NCBI GenBank assembly: GCA_003488415.1
Contig: DNLQ01000023.1
Coordinates: 1 to 8,700 of the forward strand
DNA length: 8,700 nucleotides
Origin: Ruminococcus sp.
GTDB lineage: Bacteria > Bacillota > Clostridia > Oscillospirales > Ruminococcaceae
Direction: 5' to 3'
Shown one piece after another: positions 6,367 to 8,700 of this stretch. Under the pieces are notes generated by a model. The model searched no databases, was not told where the DNA came from, and was given only the letters and a program-made list of their open reading frames with translations. How positions within the stretch are numbered: position 1 is the first letter of the stretch; every line of letters starts with the position of its first letter. A program made the translations under genes and the position numbers.

Positions 6367-8043
6367 ATGAGAAACGAGAGAATTGGCGACTACTTAGTTA
6401 GTCAGGGACTTCTTACCGAAGAGCAGCTCCATAATGTTCTGACGAAGCAGAAGGAATCAAACGGCGCCAAGAAGTTCGGCGATCTTGTTGTCGAGCTGGG
6501 ATACATGAGTGAGATCAAGTTCACTCAGGCGCTTTCCAGAAAGCTCAACGTTCAGTATGTTGATCTCGATAACTTCGACATCAAGAGCTCAGCAGTTGAG
6601 AAGATCCCGGAGGCACTGGCAAGAAAGCACTCTGTAATTGCTATCGACGTTACAGGTAAGCGTCTTACAGTTGCTACAAACGATCCGGTAAACTTCATTG
6701 TACTTGAGGACATCAAGGTATCAACAGGTATGGACACACGTCCTGTACTGGCTACACTGTCCTCCATCAACAAGGCTATCGGCAAGTACTACAACATGGC
6801 TTCACTGGGCGACATCGAGGCAGGTCTCAGCCAGATGGCTACCGACCTCGGTACAATGGAAGATGAAGAGTCCAGAGACCGTGTTGAGAACGCTCCTATC
6901 GTTAAGCTCGCCACTACTATCGTAGAGAACGCCTTCAGAGCAGACGCTACCGATATCCACATCGAGCCCTTCGAGAAATACACACAGATCCGTATCAGAG
7001 TAAACGGCGACCTGGTAGAGCTGATGAATGTCACCAGCCAGGTACACAGCGCTCTGACTACTCGTTATAAGCTCATAAGCGGTATGAATATCGCCGAGAA
7101 GCGTATCCCTCAGGACGGACGTTTCACTCAGGTCGTTGACGGAACTACTCTTGATGTCCGTGTATCCTCACTTCCTATGGTACACGGTGAGAAGATCGTT
7201 ATCCGAATCCTTTCAACAGGTCAGATCGCTCTCCGTAAGATCACTGACCTGGGTATGTCAGAGTATAACTACCAGCTCTTTGAATCAATGCTTCGTGTAC
7301 CTCACGGAGTTATCCTGGTTACAGGACCTACCGGTTCCGGTAAGACAACTACCCTGTACGCCGCACTTGGTGAGATCGCAAAGCCTAACGTAAACGTCGT
7401 AACCGTTGAGGATCCTGTCGAGAAGGCTATCGACGGAATCAATCAGTGTCAGGTAAACCAGAAGGCAGGCATGACTTTCGCCGCTGCCCTCCGTTCTATC
7501 CTCCGTCAGGACCCTGATATCGTAATGATCGGTGAGATGCGTGATACCGAGACAGCAGATATCGGTATCCGTGCCGCTATCACCGGACACCTTGTTCTTT
7601 CAACTCTGCATACCAATGACGCTGCTTCAACAGTTGTTCGACTTGTTGATATGGGTGTTGCTCCTTACATGGTTGCTACATCACTTATCGGCGTTATCGC
7701 TCAGCGACTCGTCAAAGTCCTCTGCCCCGAGTGCAAGAAGGCAAGATGGACCACTCCCGAGGAGAACGAGCTTATCGGAATCCCTGAATCAATTCAGATA
7801 TACGAGCCAGGCGGATGCCCTCAGTGCAACAACACCGGCTACAGAGGCAGAACCGCTATCCACGAGATCATTCACTGTACTTCAAAGGTATCACAGATTA
7901 TTGCTGCCGGCGGCGGCAAGGAGGATATCGAGAAGGCTGCCAAGGCAAACGGTACAAAGCTGCTGCGTGACAACGCTGCCGAGCTTGTAAAGCAGGGCAT
8001 GACCTCTATCGACGAGCTGATCAGAACTACATACACAGTTTAA
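6367..8043 (+). CDS. pilB: PilB, type IV pilus extension ATPase
   Basis: This 558-aa protein is a complete GspE/PilB-type secretion ATPase that hydrolyses ATP in the cytoplasm, at the base of the PilC platform, to add pilins to the fibre. The N-terminal MshEN region (about 1-150) begins with RIGDYLVSQGLL..L...L..Q (5-28) and a second similar half (36-60), the pattern known to bind cyclic di-GMP in some members. The catalytic part has the Asp box (ATDIHIEP, 194-201), Walker A (GPTGSGKT, 320-327), an Asp/Glu stretch (VEDPVEK), Walker B (IVMIGE, 385-390) and the His box (GHLVLSTLHTND, 407-418). A zinc-binding tetracysteine (C453/C456 and C484/C487) separates PilB from PilT-type ATPases. GGAGG at 6355-6359 is seven bases before ATG. 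It is first in a rightward unit with pilT 48 bases downstream and no terminator between them. Confidence 0.97.
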   Translation: MRNERIGDYLVSQGLLTEEQLHNVLTKQKESNGAKKFGDLVVELGYMSEIKFTQALSRKLNVQYVDLDNFDIKSSAVEKIPEALARKHSVIAIDVTGKRLTVATNDPVNFIVLEDIKVSTGMDTRPVLATLSSINKAIGKYYNMASLGDIEAGLSQMATDLGTMEDEESRDRVENAPIVKLATTIVENAFRADATDIHIEPFEKYTQIRIRVNGDLVELMNVTSQVHSALTTRYKLISGMNIAEKRIPQDGRFTQVVDGTTLDVRVSSLPMVHGEKIVIRILSTGQIALRKITDLGMSEYNYQLFESMLRVPHGVILVTGPTGSGKTTTLYAALGEIAKPNVNVVTVEDPVEKAIDGINQCQVNQKAGMTFAAALRSILRQDPDIVMIGEMRDTETADIGIRAAITGHLVLSTLHTNDAASTVVRLVDMGVAPYMVATSLIGVIAQRLVKVLCPECKKARWTTPEENELIGIPESIQIYEPGGCPQCNNTGYRGRTAIHEIIHCTSKVSQIIAAGGGKEDIEKAAKANGTKLLRDNAAELVKQGMTSIDELIRTTYTV

Positions 8044-8091
8044 TCCGTCAGGGTAAATTAACCGAAACTCAATCAAGGGAGGATTTTTCTA

Positions 8092-8700
8092 ATGGGCATT
8101 ATAAATATACACCGTATTCTGGACGAGGTCAGACTCCTCGGCTGTTCAGACCTTCATTTCACAAATGCGATCGCTCCGGTAGTTCGTCTTAACGGTACTC
8201 TCCGCACCATGCGTTCACAGTACCCCGAAATGGACGAGGAGGAGATACTGGATATCATCAACCAGATGACAAATGACGCTCAGCAGTCAAGCATCAACAA
8301 TCACCATGATACTGACTTCTCTTTCCAGACAAAGAGCGGCTACCGTCACCGTGTAAACGTGTACTTTCAGAAGGGTAAGCCTGCTATCGCTATCCGTCTG
8401 CTGCGTAATGATATACCTACTCTTGAGGACCTGGGACTTCCTCCGATCCTTGCAGACTTCGCAATGCGTCCCCGTGGACTCGTTCTCGTAACAGGCCCTA
8501 CCGGTTCCGGTAAGTCAACAACACTTGCAGGTATGATCGACTTCGTAAACCTCAACAAGAGCGCTCATATCATCACCGTTGAGGATCCTATCGAGTACGT
8601 TCACGACCACAAGAGATGTATGGTAAACCAGAGAGAGATCGGCGACGACGTTCCGGACTTCGCTCTTGCTCTGAGAGCTGCCCTCCGTGAGGACCCCGAT
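8092..8700 (+). CDS. pilT: PilT, type IV pilus retraction ATPase (5' part; runs off the window)
   Basis: The first 203 codons of an open frame continue past the right edge; PilT proteins are usually about 350 aa, so roughly 60 percent is present. The start is supported by AAGGGAGGA (8075-8083), with the GGGAGG core nine bases before ATG. Unlike PilB it has only a short N-terminal PAS-like domain, with family features such as SDLHF (19-23), RVNVYFQKG (about 88-96) and AIRLL. Walker A follows (GPTGSGKS, 135-142), then the HIITVEDPIEYVH segment (159-171). The last codons (LREDPD) are the run-up to Walker B, which falls outside. The family disassembles the pilus, pulling the cell or retrieving bound substrate. 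Direct succession to pilB suggests co-transcription of the opposing motors. Paralogs such as PilU are possible but less likely in a Gram-positive locus. Confidence 0.92.
   Translation, partial: MGIINIHRILDEVRLLGCSDLHFTNAIAPVVRLNGTLRTMRSQYPEMDEEEILDIINQMTNDAQQSSINNHHDTDFSFQTKSGYRHRVNVYFQKGKPAIAIRLLRNDIPTLEDLGLPPILADFAMRPRGLVLVTGPTGSGKSTTLAGMIDFVNLNKSAHIITVEDPIEYVHDHKRCMVNQREIGDDVPDFALALRAALREDPD

Noticed and set aside
7532..7990. 152-codon plus-strand open frame inside pilB
   Set aside because: It is an out-of-frame shadow of the conserved Walker B, His box and zinc-binding part of PilB.
8051..8062. Imperfect palindrome GGTAAATTAACC between pilB and pilT
   Set aside because: It has mismatches in both arms and no T-run, so it is neither a terminator nor a convincing operator.
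7321..8514. Near-identical 24-base stretches in pilB (7321-7344) and pilT (8491-8514) as a possible recombination repeat
   Set aside because: Both encode the Walker A motif TGPTGSGK with the same preferred codons; this is expected for paralogous ATPases and the similarity does not extend beyond the motif.

Overview
The window holds the assembly core of a type IV pilus (T4P) locus, probably from a low-to-mid GC Gram-positive anaerobe of the Ruminococcus/Oscillospiraceae type. This rests on strong AGGAGG ribosome binding sites, A/T-rich promoters with consensus -10 boxes, Clostridia-style prepilin leaders (short, basic, ending in KG), and no PilP- or secretin-like gene after the PilO-like gene, as expected for a cell without an outer membrane. 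The genus is an inference from style and cannot be proved from this window.

Layout. Positions 1-35 carry the last codons of an upstream gene (position suggests PilN-like, but the tail alone cannot show this). From 54 to 5311 there is a tight plus-strand cluster: a PilO-like inner-membrane assembly protein; a very large (about 955 aa) pilin-like protein with a PilX/GspK-style N-terminus and beta-helix-like segments; and two minor prepilins with canonical Glu+5 leaders (172 and 343 aa). A strong bidirectional terminator at 5315-5362 closes this block. The prepilin peptidase gene pilD lies convergently on the minus strand (5367-6239). A 127-bp A/T-rich intergenic region (6240-6366) carries back-to-back promoters driving pilD leftward and pilB-pilT rightward. 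pilB (extension ATPase, 6367-8043) is complete; pilT (retraction ATPase, from 8092) runs off the right edge after 203 codons, just before its Walker B motif.

How it works together. PilD trims the leaders of the three pilin-like proteins and presumably of a major pilin encoded elsewhere. PilO, with PilM/PilN probably encoded upstream, forms the alignment platform. PilB drives assembly and PilT drives disassembly. The large pilin-like protein and the two minor pilins probably form a priming or tip complex, with the large one a candidate surface-exposed adhesive tip. Its size and architecture are the most unusual feature. I saw no mobile element, tRNA, rRNA, CRISPR array or sign of horizontal insertion. 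No stretch over 300 bases lacks a gene.
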